64,000 nucleotides of DNA. It comes from Pseudopelagicola sp. (GTDB taxonomy: Bacteria; Pseudomonadota; Alphaproteobacteria; Rhodobacterales; Rhodobacteraceae). Positions 44,770 through 53,864 of this stretch are shown piece by piece (position 1 is the first letter of the stretch; each line of letters opens with the position of its first letter). The notes beneath the pieces were generated by a model. The model saw nothing but the letters and a program-made list of their open reading frames with translations. It searched no databases and had not been told where the DNA came from. The translations under genes and the position numbers were made by a program. The stretch lies in contig JAPHRE010000041.1 in assembly GCA_026195905.1 (NCBI GenBank), forward strand, positions 1-64,000, written 5' to 3'.

Positions 44770-45471
44770 ATGAAAAAGCGTATGACGATAGCGGCCTTGG
44801 CCCTGATGGGGGCGGCGTTTGCAGCCCAGGCAGAAGAGATCGGAAACCCCGAGCGGGGCGCCGAACTTTGGAAAGACTGTAAGGGCTGTCACCAGATCGG
44901 CCCCAACGCCGTGAACCGGATCGGGCCGCAACTCAACGGCATTTTTGGCCGCCGCGCGGCCTCGATTGATGGGTTCAAATATTCCAAGTCGATGGCGCGG
45001 GCGGGCAAGGACGGCCTGACGTGGCGTCTTGAGACGTTGGATGCCTATGTGCACAATCCCAAGGCGCTCGTGTCGGGTACAAGGATGAGCTATCGCGGCA
45101 TGAAGGATGACGCGGATCGTGCCGATCTTCTCGCCTTCTTGCGCGTCAATTCGGACAACCCGGCCGACATCCCCGAAGCCGAACCCACCGCCGAACCGGA
45201 TTATCCGCATCTCGACCCCGAGGTGCTCAAGATCACCGGCGATCCGGCCTATGGCGAATACCTTTCGAACGAATGCACGACCTGCCACCAAAGCGACGGG
45301 TCGGATCAGGGCATCCCCTCGATCACCCAATGGCCGCAGGAAGATTTCGTGATCGCCATGCATGCCTACAAACAGAAACTCCGTCCGCATCCGGTCATGC
45401 AGATGATGGCAAGCCGCCTGTCGGACGAAGAAATCGCGGCCCTGGCCGCATATTTCGAAGCGCTTGAATGA
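44770..45471 (+). CDS. soxE: Diheme cytochrome SoxE
   Basis: A 233-residue periplasmic diheme cytochrome with signal peptide (~22 residues). Heme 1 is C-K-G-C-H (Cys37-His41) in a domain resembling mitochondrial cytochrome c (G-P-N-x-V/G-P-x-L-N-G-I-F-G-R). Heme 2 is C-T-T-C-H (Cys169-His173) in a domain like the cytochrome of flavocytochrome c. It is the partner of SoxF. After the strong terminator behind soxD it must have its own promoter in 44576-44769. Confidence 0.92.
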   Translation: MKKRMTIAALALMGAAFAAQAEEIGNPERGAELWKDCKGCHQIGPNAVNRIGPQLNGIFGRRAASIDGFKYSKSMARAGKDGLTWRLETLDAYVHNPKALVSGTRMSYRGMKDDADRADLLAFLRVNSDNPADIPEAEPTAEPDYPHLDPEVLKITGDPAYGEYLSNECTTCHQSDGSDQGIPSITQWPQEDFVIAMHAYKQKLRPHPVMQMMASRLSDEEIAALAAYFEALE

Positions 45472-45499
45472 TACGGGCGCTGAAAAGGGAGGAAAGACA

Positions 45500-46771
45500 A
45501 TGACTTTGAACAGACGGAAATTTCTAGGCGTGGCCGCGGCCACGACCGCCGCGTCGCTTTCTGCGCCGCAGGTCTGGGGCATGTCGAGCGGCAAGCCGCG
45601 TGTCGTCATCGTGGGCGGCGGGGCAGGTGGGGCCACCGCCGCGCGCTATATCGCCAAGGATAGCAAGGGCGCCATCGACGTGACCCTCGTCGAGCCGAGC
45701 CGGACCTATTACACCTGTTTCTTCTCCAACCTTTACATGGCCGGGTTCCGCACGCTGGACTCGATTGCCCATACCTATGGCACTCTGGCCGCTGACTACG
45801 GCATCAATGTCGTGCATGACTGGGCCGTGGGCGTGGATCGTGACGCCAAAACCGTGAGCCTCGCAGGCGGGCATACGCTGCCATATGATCGGCTGATCCT
45901 GTCGCCGGGCATTGACTTTGTCGATGGTGCCGTGCCGGGCTGGGACGTGACCAAGCAAAACAAGATGCCCCATGCCTATAAGGCCGGGTCGCAATCGGAG
46001 CTGCTCAAGAAGCAGATCGAATCCATGCCGCAGGGGGGCACCTATGCGATGGTCGCCCCGCCCAACCCGTTCCGCTGTCCTCCGGGGCCGTATGAGCGGA
46101 TTTCGATGGTCGCGCATGTGCTCAAGGAAAAGAACCCGACCGCCAAGATCATCATTGCCGATCCCAAGGCGAAATTCTCCAAACAGGCGCTGTTTCAGGA
46201 CGGCTGGAGCCGCCACTATGACGGCATGATCGAATGGGTCGGCCCGGATTTCGGCGGCGGCAATGTGGAGGTCAATGCCGACGAGATGACGCTGTCGATT
46301 GATGGCGAAGTGACCAAGGTCGATGTCTGCAACGTCATCCCGGCGATGAAAGCGGGCCGGATCTGTGAGATGGCGGGGATCAACGAAGGCAACTGGGCGC
46401 CGGTCAACGGCCACACGATGCAGAGCCGTATCGACGAGAATATCCACGTGCTCGGCGACGCCACTAATCAGGGCGATATGCCGAAATCGGGCTTCTCGGC
46501 CAACAGCCAGGCCAAGGTCGCGGCGATGGCCGTGCGCGGTGCGCTGACCGGGTCCAAGGTCTTCCCGGCGAAGTTCTCCAACACCTGCTGGTCGCTCATC
46601 GACAGCAATGATGGCGTCAAGGTCGGCGCATCCTATCAGGCGACGGATGAGAAGATTGCCAAGGTCGATGGCTTTATTTCCAAGGTGGGCGAAGATGCCG
46701 ACCTGCGCCAGCGCACCTATGAGGAAAGCCTTGGGTGGTATGCCGGGATCACCTCGGACATGTTCGGCTAA
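45500..46771 (+). CDS. soxF: Sox flavoprotein SoxF (FCSD-like)
   Basis: A 423-residue periplasmic flavoprotein of the flavocytochrome c sulfide dehydrogenase family. Twin-arginine signal N-R-R-K-F-L-G; FAD motif V-V-I-V-G-G-G-A-G-G near residue 47; redox cysteines in Y-T-C-F and later F-R-C-P-P-G and N-T-C-W. In Paracoccus SoxF enhances activity of the SoxYZ carrier and can oxidise sulfide. It follows soxE by 28 bp with GGGAGG. Confidence 0.92.
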   Translation: MTLNRRKFLGVAAATTAASLSAPQVWGMSSGKPRVVIVGGGAGGATAARYIAKDSKGAIDVTLVEPSRTYYTCFFSNLYMAGFRTLDSIAHTYGTLAADYGINVVHDWAVGVDRDAKTVSLAGGHTLPYDRLILSPGIDFVDGAVPGWDVTKQNKMPHAYKAGSQSELLKKQIESMPQGGTYAMVAPPNPFRCPPGPYERISMVAHVLKEKNPTAKIIIADPKAKFSKQALFQDGWSRHYDGMIEWVGPDFGGGNVEVNADEMTLSIDGEVTKVDVCNVIPAMKAGRICEMAGINEGNWAPVNGHTMQSRIDENIHVLGDATNQGDMPKSGFSANSQAKVAAMAVRGALTGSKVFPAKFSNTCWSLIDSNDGVKVGASYQATDEKIAKVDGFISKVGEDADLRQRTYEESLGWYAGITSDMFG

Positions 46772-46800
46772 CGCGGCCGATGGCATCGAAAATAGACAAG

Positions 46801-46824
46801 GGGCGCTCTTTGGGGCGCCCTTTT
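46801..46824 (+). terminator. Terminator after soxF
   Basis: Stem GGGCGC / GCGCCC with an 8-nt loop, followed by TTTT, 30 bp beyond the soxF stop codon. Confidence 0.75.
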
Positions 46825-46880
46825 GGTCTTGAAAGGCGCGCGCCAAAGCGCGCACAGGTTTTGCGCCTTGCGGCGCGGCT

Positions 46881-46957
46881 CAGGGGGCGCTGCCCCCTAC
46901 GGTGCTTTTGTGGACAAAAGCACCGCATACCCCCGGAGTATTTTCACAAAGGTGAAG
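46881..46957 (+). repeat. Dispersed hairpin-plus-GAGTATTT element, copy 3
   Basis: A GGGGG-C/G-CCCCC hairpin (near 46883-46897), a perfect 11-bp dyad GGTGCTTTTGT-GG-ACAAAAGCACC (46901-46924), then GGAGTATTTTCAC and AAAGGTGAAG (46935-46957). The tail equals copy 2 in 22 of 23 positions. It lies downstream of soxF, in the same orientation. Confidence 0.65.
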
Positions 46958-47069
46958 CTGCAGGGGCGCGAATTTCACGGGGTGCCCTTGCAGCCCCCTC
47001 GGGGCAGCACTAAGACTCAGGGGTGAGGCTTTGGCCGAAGCGATGGACGCGAACAACAGGCAGGCGGAT

Positions 47070-47699
47070 ATGACAGACCCTTTCGAGACATATATGAACA
47101 CCCTCGTGCCAATGGTGGTCGAGCAAACGAGCCGGGGCGAGCGCGCCTATGATATTTTCTCGCGCCTGCTCAAGGAGCGGATCATCTTCGTCAACGGCCC
47201 CGTCCATGACGGTATGTCGACCCTGATCGTAGCCCAGCTATTGCACCTTGAGGCCGAGAACCCGTCGAAAGAGATTTCGATGTATATCAACTCGCCCGGT
47301 GGCGTTGTGACGTCTGGGTTGTCGATCTACGACACCATGCAATACATCAAACCCAAGGTCTCGACCCTTGTGATTGGGCAGGCTGCCTCTATGGGATCGT
47401 TGTTGTTGACGGCGGGCGAGGCGGGGATGCGCTTTTCGCTGCCCAATAGCCGTATCATGGTGCACCAGCCCTCGGGCGGCTATCAGGGACAGGCGACGGA
47501 TATCATGATCCACGCCGAGGAAACCCTGAAGCTCAAGAAGCGCCTGAATGAGATTTACGTGCGCCACACCGGCCAAAAGCTCAAGGCCGTGGAAGCCGCG
47601 CTTGAGCGCGACAATTTCATGAGCCCCGAAGAGGCCAAGGAGTGGGGTCTTATTGACGAGATCGTCGAATCCCGCGCCAAGGGCGACGAGGCTGAATAA
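47070..47699 (+). CDS. clpP: ATP-dependent Clp protease proteolytic subunit
   Basis: A 209-residue serine peptidase forming the 14-mer chamber fed by ClpX or ClpA. Catalytic Ser107 in G-Q-A-A-S-M-G and His132 in M-V-H-Q-P are present; a late Asp completes the triad. Start at 47070 (M-T-D-P-F-E-T-Y) is the family start. ATG at 47043 or TTG at 47031 would add 9 or 13 residues that do not look conserved. clpX follows in the same orientation. Confidence 0.93.
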   Translation: MTDPFETYMNTLVPMVVEQTSRGERAYDIFSRLLKERIIFVNGPVHDGMSTLIVAQLLHLEAENPSKEISMYINSPGGVVTSGLSIYDTMQYIKPKVSTLVIGQAASMGSLLLTAGEAGMRFSLPNSRIMVHQPSGGYQGQATDIMIHAEETLKLKKRLNEIYVRHTGQKLKAVEAALERDNFMSPEEAKEWGLIDEIVESRAKGDEAE

Positions 47700-47704
47700 A
47701 CATC

Positions 47705-47736
47705 AGTGCCCTTTGGACACGCGTTCGAAGGGCACT
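47705..47736 (+). other. Hairpin between clpP and clpX
   Basis: Perfect 9-bp stem AGTGCCCTT / AAGGGCACT with a 14-nt loop, 6 bp after the clpP stop. No T-run follows, so it is more likely a partial terminator or processing element; clpX likely has its own promoter in 47737-47843. Confidence 0.55.
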
Positions 47737-47843
47737 AAATTCGCCCATTGTAGCCCGCTTCAAGCTGACTTAGGCTTAGGCGAGACAAAGACGCGACGCA
47801 GATTTGCCCCGGCCTATGTTAATCGGGGACCGAAAGGTAGGAC

Positions 47844-49106
47844 ATGTCGAACAACTCCGGTGACAGCAAAAACACCCTCTATTGCAGCTTTTGCGGCAAG
47901 AGCCAGCACGAGGTGCGCAAACTGATTGCCGGGCCGACCGTGTTCATCTGTGATGAATGTGTTGAACTGTGCATGGATATTATCCGCGAAGAGACCAAGT
48001 CGAGCGGGTTGAAATCCTCCGAAGGCGTGCCGACACCGCAGGAAATCTGTCAGGTGCTCGACGATTACGTCATTGGGCAGGCGATGGCCAAGCGGGTGCT
48101 GTCGGTGGCGGTGCACAACCATTACAAGCGCCTCAACCATGCCCAGAAGTCCGGCGATATCGAGCTTTCGAAATCCAATATCCTGCTGATTGGCCCGACG
48201 GGCTGCGGCAAGACGCTTCTGGCACAGACACTGGCGCGTATTCTCGACGTGCCGTTTACTATGGCCGATGCCACGACGCTGACCGAGGCGGGCTATGTGG
48301 GCGAAGATGTGGAGAATATCATCCTCAAGCTTCTGCAATCCAGCGAATACAATGTCGAACGCGCACAGCGCGGCATCGTCTATATCGACGAGGTCGACAA
48401 GATTACCCGCAAGTCGGAAAATCCGTCGATTACGCGCGATGTCTCGGGCGAGGGTGTGCAGCAGGCGCTTTTGAAGCTCATGGAAGGCACCGTGGCCTCT
48501 GTGCCGCCGCAAGGCGGGCGCAAGCATCCGCAGCAGGAATTCCTTCAGGTCGATACGACCAACATCCTATTCATTTGTGGCGGGGCGTTTGCCGGTCTTG
48601 ATAAGATCATCGCGCAGCGCGGCAAGGGGTCTGCGATGGGCTTTGGTGCCGATGTGCGCGACAATACCGACCGCGGCGTGGGCGAGCTTTTCAAAGAGCT
48701 TGAGCCGGAAGACCTGTTGAAATTCGGCCTGATCCCGGAATTTGTCGGTCGTCTGCCGGTTCTGGCGACGCTCGAAGACCTGGATGAAGATGCGTTGGTG
48801 ACGATCCTGACAGAGCCGAAAAACGCGTTGGTCAAGCAATATCAGCGCCTCTTTGAGCTTGAAGAGGCGACGCTGACCTTTACCGACGATGCGCTCAAGG
48901 CGATTGCCAAACGCGCCATCCAACGCAAAACCGGCGCGCGCGGGTTGCGGTCGATCCTTGAGGAAATCCTCCTTGATACGATGTTCGAATTGCCGGCAAT
49001 GGATAGCGTCAAAGAGGTTGTGGTGAACGAAGAGGCCGTGACCTCGGACGCCGCGCCGTTGATGATTCATGCCGAGACCGAAAAGGAATCGGCGACCGCC
49101 GGGTAA
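47844..49106 (+). CDS. clpX: ClpX ATPase
   Basis: A 420-residue AAA+ unfoldase that recognises tagged proteins and feeds ClpP. The zinc-binding domain has cysteines 14, 17, 36 and 39; Walker A is G-P-T-G-C-G-K-T near residue 115; Walker B is [10 protein letters not shown]. The IGF loop region is [10 protein letters not shown] for adaptor/ClpP interaction nearby. GAAAGGTAGG precedes the ATG. Confidence 0.96.
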   Translation: MSNNSGDSKNTLYCSFCGKSQHEVRKLIAGPTVFICDECVELCMDIIREETKSSGLKSSEGVPTPQEICQVLDDYVIGQAMAKRVLSVAVHNHYKRLNHAQKSGDIELSKSNILLIGPTGCGKTLLAQTLARILDVPFTMADATTLTEAGYVGEDVENIILKLLQSSEYNVERAQRGIVYIDEVDKITRKSENPSITRDVSGEGVQQALLKLMEGTVASVPPQGGRKHPQQEFLQVDTTNILFICGGAFAGLDKIIAQRGKGSAMGFGADVRDNTDRGVGELFKELEPEDLLKFGLIPEFVGRLPVLATLEDLDEDALVTILTEPKNALVKQYQRLFELEEATLTFTDDALKAIAKRAIQRKTGARGLRSILEEILLDTMFELPAMDSVKEVVVNEEAVTSDAAPLMIHAETEKESATAG

Positions 49107-49217
49107 TCCTGTCGCCCCATCGCACCGTAGCGGCGAGAGCATGCCGCTGCGGGCCGGGAACGTCTGGACCTCTGATGAGAATTGCGGCATATCGGGTATA
49201 GGCCATCGGAGATGAAC

Positions 49218-49601
49218 ATGGGCATTCTGAACACGATCAACGGATTTTTCACCTGGTGGAACGGGGCGACTCTCAACACCCGCCTGTTTACCCGTCGCAA
49301 GGGCGTCAAGGTGGGTGAGGACGATCAGGGCAATACCTATTATCATACCAAGGATGACGCCAAGCGTTGGGTCATCTTCAATGGCGAAGCCGAGGCAAGC
49401 CGGATCAACGCCGATTGGCACGGCTGGCTACACCGGACATATGACGAAATCCCCTCGCAAAAGCCGCTCGCGCATAAACCTTGGGAAAAGCCGCATGTGG
49501 AAAACCTGACCGGGACGGCGCACGCCTATGCCCCGGCGGGGTCGATCCGCAAAGGTATTCCCGCCGAACGCCAGGACTACGAAGCCTGGGTGCCGGAATA
49601 G
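49218..49601 (+). CDS. NDUFA12-type complex I accessory protein
   Basis: A 127-residue protein of the NDUFA12/B17.2 family, an accessory subunit of respiratory complex I in alphaproteobacteria and mitochondria. Signature parts are T-R-L-F-T-R-R-K-G and [12 protein letters not shown] and D-W-H-G-W-L-H. The start at 49218 is preferred because GGAG lies 6 nt upstream; ATG at 49212 is also possible. Followed 19 bp later by mlaD in the conserved order. Confidence 0.92.
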   Translation: MGILNTINGFFTWWNGATLNTRLFTRRKGVKVGEDDQGNTYYHTKDDAKRWVIFNGEAEASRINADWHGWLHRTYDEIPSQKPLAHKPWEKPHVENLTGTAHAYAPAGSIRKGIPAERQDYEAWVPE

Positions 49602-49620
49602 GCCGGGGGCGAATTCGGAT

Positions 49621-50070
49621 ATGTCTGCCCATCGCACAGAAGTGACTGTTGGGGCTGCCGTTGTCGCGGTGGCCATCGGCTTTCTTGTCTACGCCAGCCA
49701 GTTTACCGGCCTCTCCTCCAGTGGGGCGGGCTATCCGATGACCGCGTCTTTCCGCTCGCTTGAGGGCGTGACCGTGGGCACGGATGTGCGCTTGGCCGGG
49801 GTGAAGATTGGCGCGGTGACGGGCATCTCCCTCAACCCCCAGACCTTCCGCGCCGATACCGAATTTACCATCAAGGACGGGATTGCCCTGCCGGATGATA
49901 GCGCTGTGGTGATCTCCTCCGAAGGGCTTCTTGGCGGGAATTTTGTCGAAATCCTGCCCGGCGGATCGCCCTTCAACTTTGAAGAAGGCTCTGAGATTGA
50001 AGACACGCAAAGCGCCGTAAGCCTCGTGGGGCTGTTGATGAAATTCGTCGCGGGTGGGGATGAGGAGTGA
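49621..50070 (+). CDS. mlaD: MlaD-type (MCE domain) phospholipid transport protein
   Basis: A 149-residue protein anchored by one N-terminal helix (residues ~10-27) with a periplasmic MCE domain (G-Y-P-M-T-A-S-F-R-S-L-E-G-V-T-V-G-T-D-V-R-L-A-G-V is divided here by position: residues ~38-62). MlaD binds lipid in the outer-membrane asymmetry system Mla. The other mla genes are outside the window. It overlaps the next gene by 4 bp (GTGA). Confidence 0.88.
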   Translation: MSAHRTEVTVGAAVVAVAIGFLVYASQFTGLSSSGAGYPMTASFRSLEGVTVGTDVRLAGVKIGAVTGISLNPQTFRADTEFTIKDGIALPDDSAVVISSEGLLGGNFVEILPGGSPFNFEEGSEIEDTQSAVSLVGLLMKFVAGGDEE

Positions 50071-50597
50071 TCCGCGCCGCGTCTCTGTCTCTGGGGGTGG
50101 TGTCTCTGCTCGTGGCCGTGCCGCTGTCGTCCCTGTTGGCGCAGTCGATCACCGTCGAATCGCTCGACCCGACCGAGCCGCCGGTCATCATCGAACAACC
50201 CGACGACGAGGTGTTTTCCCTCTCGCCGTTGCAGGATCTTGGCCGCGTCACCTCCGAAGAGGTCACGCCGGTGGTCAAAGGCACAGGGGCCAAGCTACGC
50301 GGCCTTGATCGGCTCAACGGTAAGACCGTCGATTTTGAGCTGGAGAATGGCTTTAGCGTGATGTTTGGCGACCTGCGTGTCGATCTCGCGGAATGCCGTC
50401 ACCCCGAAGACAACCCAACCGGCGAGGCGTTTGCCTTCTTGTCGATCTATGGCGACCAAACCGCCTCTGAGGCACCGCTGTTTCAGGGCTGGATGATTGC
50501 ATCCTCCCCGGCGCTCTCGGCGCTGGATCATCCGCGTTATGACGTCTGGGTGCTGCGCTGCAAGACGCCAGTTGCCGAATCCGGCGCGACCGAGTAG
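50067..50597 (+). CDS. DUF2155 exported protein
   Basis: A 176-residue protein with signal peptide (~26 residues, S-L-L-A) and a C-terminal DUF2155 domain (about residues 80-165) with G-K-T-V-D-F-E-L, A-E-C-R-H-P-E-D-N and F-Q-G-W-M-I-A-S-S-P-A-L-S-A-L-D-H-P-R-Y-D as the conserved blocks. Cysteines in A-E-C-R and L-R-C-K may pair. It starts with GTG overlapping the mlaD stop and overlaps the convergent aat gene by 61 bp. Function unknown. Confidence 0.85.
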   Translation: MIRAASLSLGVVSLLVAVPLSSLLAQSITVESLDPTEPPVIIEQPDDEVFSLSPLQDLGRVTSEEVTPVVKGTGAKLRGLDRLNGKTVDFELENGFSVMFGDLRVDLAECRHPEDNPTGEAFAFLSIYGDQTASEAPLFQGWMIASSPALSALDHPRYDVWVLRCKTPVAESGATE

Positions 50598-51199
50598 AAA
50601 TCCGCCTCTCCCTCCAACGCTTCTGCGAGGGCGGCCCGATAGGCCGCGCGCGGGATTTCAATCCCCCCCAGTGACGCAAGATGCGGGGTGATGAACTGCG
50701 TATCAAAAAGCGTATAGCCACATCGGCGCAGGTGATCGACAAGCCACGCCAGCGCGATCTTTGACGCATCGCGTTGGCGCGAGAACATGCTCTCGCCAAA
50801 AAACGCCCGCCCCAGCACGACGCCATAAACGCCGCCAATCAACTGCCCCTCGCGCCAGACCTCTATAGAATGGGCCTGTCCGCGCGCATGAAGCGCCATG
50901 TAAAGGTGGTGTATCTCGTCGTTGATCCATGTCTCGGCCCGGTCGGCACAGGCCCGCAGAACAGCCTCGAAATCGCGGTCGAGCGTGACTTCGTAATCCG
51001 CCCGCCGGATCGCCTTGGCAAGCGAGCGCGAGATATGGAACCCGTCAAGCGGAAGAAGTCCACGCCGCACCGGATCGACCCAGAAAATCTCTGGGTCGTC
51101 GCGATGTTCGGACATGGGAAAGACGCCGCTGGCATAGGCGTGCATCAGGAGGTCGGGGTCAATCTCGCCGCCCCAGGCCTCCTCTGCATCATCCTGCAT
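50537..51199 (-). CDS. aat: Leucyl/phenylalanyl-tRNA-protein transferase
   Basis: A 220-residue cytoplasmic transferase that adds Leu or Phe to basic N-termini, marking proteins for ClpAP. Conserved I-D-P-D-L-L-M-H-A-Y-x-x-G-V-F-P-M, I-F-W-V-D-P, R-R-G and G-G-V-Y-G motifs are present. Its ATG shares a base with the accC stop codon (TAATG), so accB-accC-aat is one operon; the 3' end overlaps the convergent DUF2155 gene. Confidence 0.94.
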   Translation of the reverse strand: MQDDAEEAWGGEIDPDLLMHAYASGVFPMSEHRDDPEIFWVDPVRRGLLPLDGFHISRSLAKAIRRADYEVTLDRDFEAVLRACADRAETWINDEIHHLYMALHARGQAHSIEVWREGQLIGGVYGVVLGRAFFGESMFSRQRDASKIALAWLVDHLRRCGYTLFDTQFITPHLASLGGIEIPRAAYRAALAEALEGEADFYSVAPDSATGVLQRSTQTS

Positions 51200-52551
51200 T
51201 AGCCGTCGGCCATAGCGGTATCAAGCCAATGCTCAAGCCAATGGATATTATAGTCACCGCTGTGGATTGCCTCTTCCTGGAGCAAGGCGGCAAACAATGG
51301 TAGCGTGGTGTCGATCCCGTCGATGATGATTTCGCCAAGCGCCCGGTTCAGCCGCGCCAACGCCTCTTGGCGGTCGCGCCCATGCACGATCAGCTTGCCA
51401 ATGAGCGAATCGTAATAGGGCGGGATCGAATACCCATCATAGAGCGCCGAATCCATCCGCACCCCAAGACCGCCGGGGGCGTGATACTGCGAAATCTTGC
51501 CCGGACAGGGCGAGAAATTCGGCAGTTTCTCGGCGTTGATGCGGACCTCGATGGCATGGCCGTTGATCTCAAGGTCATCCTGCGTGAACGACATCGGCAG
51601 ACCTTCGGCAACGCGGATTTGTTCGCGCACAAGGTCGACGCCAAAAATGGCCTCGGTGACCGGGTGTTCGACCTGAAGACGGGTGTTCATTTCGATGAAA
51701 TAGAACTCGCCATTTTCGTAAAGGAACTCGATCGTGCCGGCGCCGATATAGTTGATCTTGGCCACGGCATCGGCACAGATTTTGCCGATCCTGTCGCGTT
51801 CTTCCTGGGAAATGGCGGGGCCGGGAGCTTCTTCGAAAACCTTCTGGTGACGCCGCTGGAGCGAACAATCGCGTTCGCCAAGATGCACGGCGTTGCCTTT
51901 GCCGTCGCCAAAGACCTGAATCTCGATATGGCGCGGCGTGGTGAGGTATTTCTCGATATAAACCTCGTCATTGCCAAAGTTGGACTTGCCTTCGGCGCGG
52001 GCCGTTTGGAACGCGGATTTCATCTCTTCCGCGGTCTTGGCAACCTTCATCCCCTTGCCGCCGCCGCCTGCGGTGGCCTTGATGATGACCGGATAGCCGA
52101 ATTCCTCACCAATTTTTAGCGCCGCGTCGAGATCCGGCACGCCGCCGTCCGATCCGGGCACGCAAGGCACGCCAAGCGCCTTCATCGTGTCCTTGGCGGT
52201 GATCTTGTCGCCCATGACGCGGATATGTTCTGCGGTCGGACCGATAAAGGTCAGGCCGTGATCTTCGATGATCTGCACAAAGTTGGCATTTTCCGAAAGG
52301 AACCCATAGCCGGGATGGATCGCTTGTGCGCCCGTGACCTCGCAGGCGGCAATCACGGCGGCCATGTTGAGATAGCTTTCGGTGCTTGCAGGCGGCCCGA
52401 TACAGACGCTCTCGTCGGCCATGCGGACATGCATGGCGTCAGCATCTGCGGTCGAATGCACGGCAACGCTCTGGATGCCCATTTCGCGACAGGCACGGAT
52501 TACGCGCAGGGCGATTTCTCCGCGATTGGCGATCAGGATTTTGTCAAACAT
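51199..52551 (-). CDS. accC: Acetyl-CoA carboxylase biotin carboxylase
   Basis: A 450-residue biotin carboxylase starting [14 protein letters not shown], with the ATP-grasp loop G-G-G-G-K-G-M-K and [10 protein letters not shown] motif. It carboxylates AccB for fatty acid synthesis. The ATG at 52551 aligns with the family; 19 codons upstream are not conserved. It lies 10 bp after accB. Confidence 0.95.
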   Translation of the reverse strand: MFDKILIANRGEIALRVIRACREMGIQSVAVHSTADADAMHVRMADESVCIGPPASTESYLNMAAVIAACEVTGAQAIHPGYGFLSENANFVQIIEDHGLTFIGPTAEHIRVMGDKITAKDTMKALGVPCVPGSDGGVPDLDAALKIGEEFGYPVIIKATAGGGGKGMKVAKTAEEMKSAFQTARAEGKSNFGNDEVYIEKYLTTPRHIEIQVFGDGKGNAVHLGERDCSLQRRHQKVFEEAPGPAISQEERDRIGKICADAVAKINYIGAGTIEFLYENGEFYFIEMNTRLQVEHPVTEAIFGVDLVREQIRVAEGLPMSFTQDDLEINGHAIEVRINAEKLPNFSPCPGKISQYHAPGGLGVRMDSALYDGYSIPPYYDSLIGKLIVHGRDRQEALARLNRALGEIIIDGIDTTLPLFAALLQEEAIHSGDYNIHWLEHWLDTAMADG

Positions 52552-52561
52552 GCTGCCGCCC

Positions 52562-53056
52562 TTATTCAATGATGACCAACGGTGCACCATATTCAACCGA
52601 GTCGCCATCGCCCACGAGGATGCGCTTGACGGTGCCGGCCTTGGGGGCGGGGATGTGGTTCATGGTTTTCATCGCTTCCACGATCAAAAGCGTATCGCCC
52701 TCAGAGACCTTGTCGCCAACGCTGATAAAGGCGGGCGCGCCCGGTTCACCCTGAAGATAAACGGTGCCGACCATCGGCGAAATCACCGCGCCGGGGTGGC
52801 TGGCGGGATCGTCTTCGGCCTGAACGGCGGCCGGTGCGGCGACGGCAGGGGCCGCTGCGGCGGGTGCCGGGACCGGTGCGGCGGCAGGGGCCACGACGCT
52901 GGCGGCGACCTGTGTCTGTCGGCTGACGCGCACGTTGAGGCTATCGTCCTTGCCATATTCGCGCATGACCTCAAGCTCGGTAAGGTCGTTCTCACGAAGC
53001 AGCTCCGCAAGAGCCTGGATAAAGGAGACGTCGGTGTCGTGGTGTGTGTTGCTCAT
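52562..53056 (-). CDS. accB: Acetyl-CoA carboxylase biotin carrier protein
   Basis: A 164-residue BCCP. An N-terminal helical domain, an Ala/Pro-rich linker (residues ~60-88) and a C-terminal biotinyl domain with V-E-A-M-K-T-M-N and biotin Lys130 are visible. The start at 53056 (M-S-N-T) is chosen because the extra eight upstream codons are not conserved. It heads the accB-accC-aat operon. Confidence 0.94.
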   Translation of the reverse strand: MSNTHHDTDVSFIQALAELLRENDLTELEVMREYGKDDSLNVRVSRQTQVAASVVAPAAAPVPAPAAAAPAVAAPAAVQAEDDPASHPGAVISPMVGTVYLQGEPGAPAFISVGDKVSEGDTLLIVEAMKTMNHIPAPKAGTVKRILVGDGDSVEYGAPLVIIE

Positions 53057-53209
53057 CGCTGTTGATCCTCTGCGGCGCAATCTGGCGCGCGGGTTGAGTC
53101 TTTTTGGTTTCCCCTAGGTCGGCCTTATATGGCAGAACCGCGCAGGTGAAAAGCGCAGGTGTTCACGTTAACATGAGTGTTTCGGGCCATAAATCCAAGG
53201 CCAATCCCC

Positions 53210-53752
53210 CTAAAGCGGCATTCCCGACAGTTTTGCTACCAATTCCGCAAGTTTGCGCGCACCGAACTTGCGCAACAACCGGGCGCGATATTCCTCGACC
53301 GTGCGATAGCTAAGGCCCAAGTCAAGCCCGACCTCTTTGCTCGTCAAACCCCGACACGTCAGGATCGCCACCTCGCGCTCGCGTTGGGTCAACTCGACAA
53401 TGGGGCGCTCTTCCGACAGGTCGGCAAAGGACCAGATGCCGCGTTGAAACGGGTTTTCCGGCGTAAGCGACTGCCCCCGAACCCGGCACCAGAACAGATC
53501 GCCATCATGCCTGCGCATGACCCGCTCGTCGTGATAGCGCCCGGTGTCGCGCATGATCGCAAGGCCACGCTCTCCGATGGTCTGAAAATCTTCCTCGCTG
53601 GCATAAAACTCGCCAAGCGAGACCCCCTCACAGTCTTTCGGCGGCAGGCGGAACATTTCCCCAAACGCCTGATTACAGCGCCGGATGATCCGGTTTTCCA
53701 ACACGGCAAGCCCCACAGGGGCAAAATCAAAGGCAATCGCATCAAGCTCCAT
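53210..53752 (-). CDS. PAS-LuxR transcription regulator
   Basis: A 180-residue regulator with an N-terminal PAS fold (residues ~1-105; A-P-V-G-L-A-V-L-E-N-R-I-I and C-N-x-A-F-G-E-M-F are the PAS start) and a C-terminal LuxR helix-turn-helix with L-T-Q-R-E-R-E-V-A and L-S-Y-R-T-V-E-E-Y. It has no receiver domain, so it likely senses a small ligand, redox or light-independent signal directly. It diverges from the acyl-CoA synthetase gene. The start could be 53752 or the ATG five codons upstream. Confidence 0.85.
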   Translation of the reverse strand: MELDAIAFDFAPVGLAVLENRIIRRCNQAFGEMFRLPPKDCEGVSLGEFYASEEDFQTIGERGLAIMRDTGRYHDERVMRRHDGDLFWCRVRGQSLTPENPFQRGIWSFADLSEERPIVELTQREREVAILTCRGLTSKEVGLDLGLSYRTVEEYRARLLRKFGARKLAELVAKLSGMPL

Positions 53753-53864
53753 CGCGCTAACATGCACCGAAGCGCGGATAAGGCCAAGGGCCGAGTATTT
53801 CTACGAATTGCCCGAAGTGGCCGCACTTGGCTAACTCTGCACCACCAATGGAGAGGGGAACATC

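Noticed and set aside
47031-47070. Longer clpP start (TTG at 47031 or ATG at 47043)
   Set aside because: The ATG at 47070 matches the conserved ClpP N-terminus; upstream residues do not look like a prosequence.
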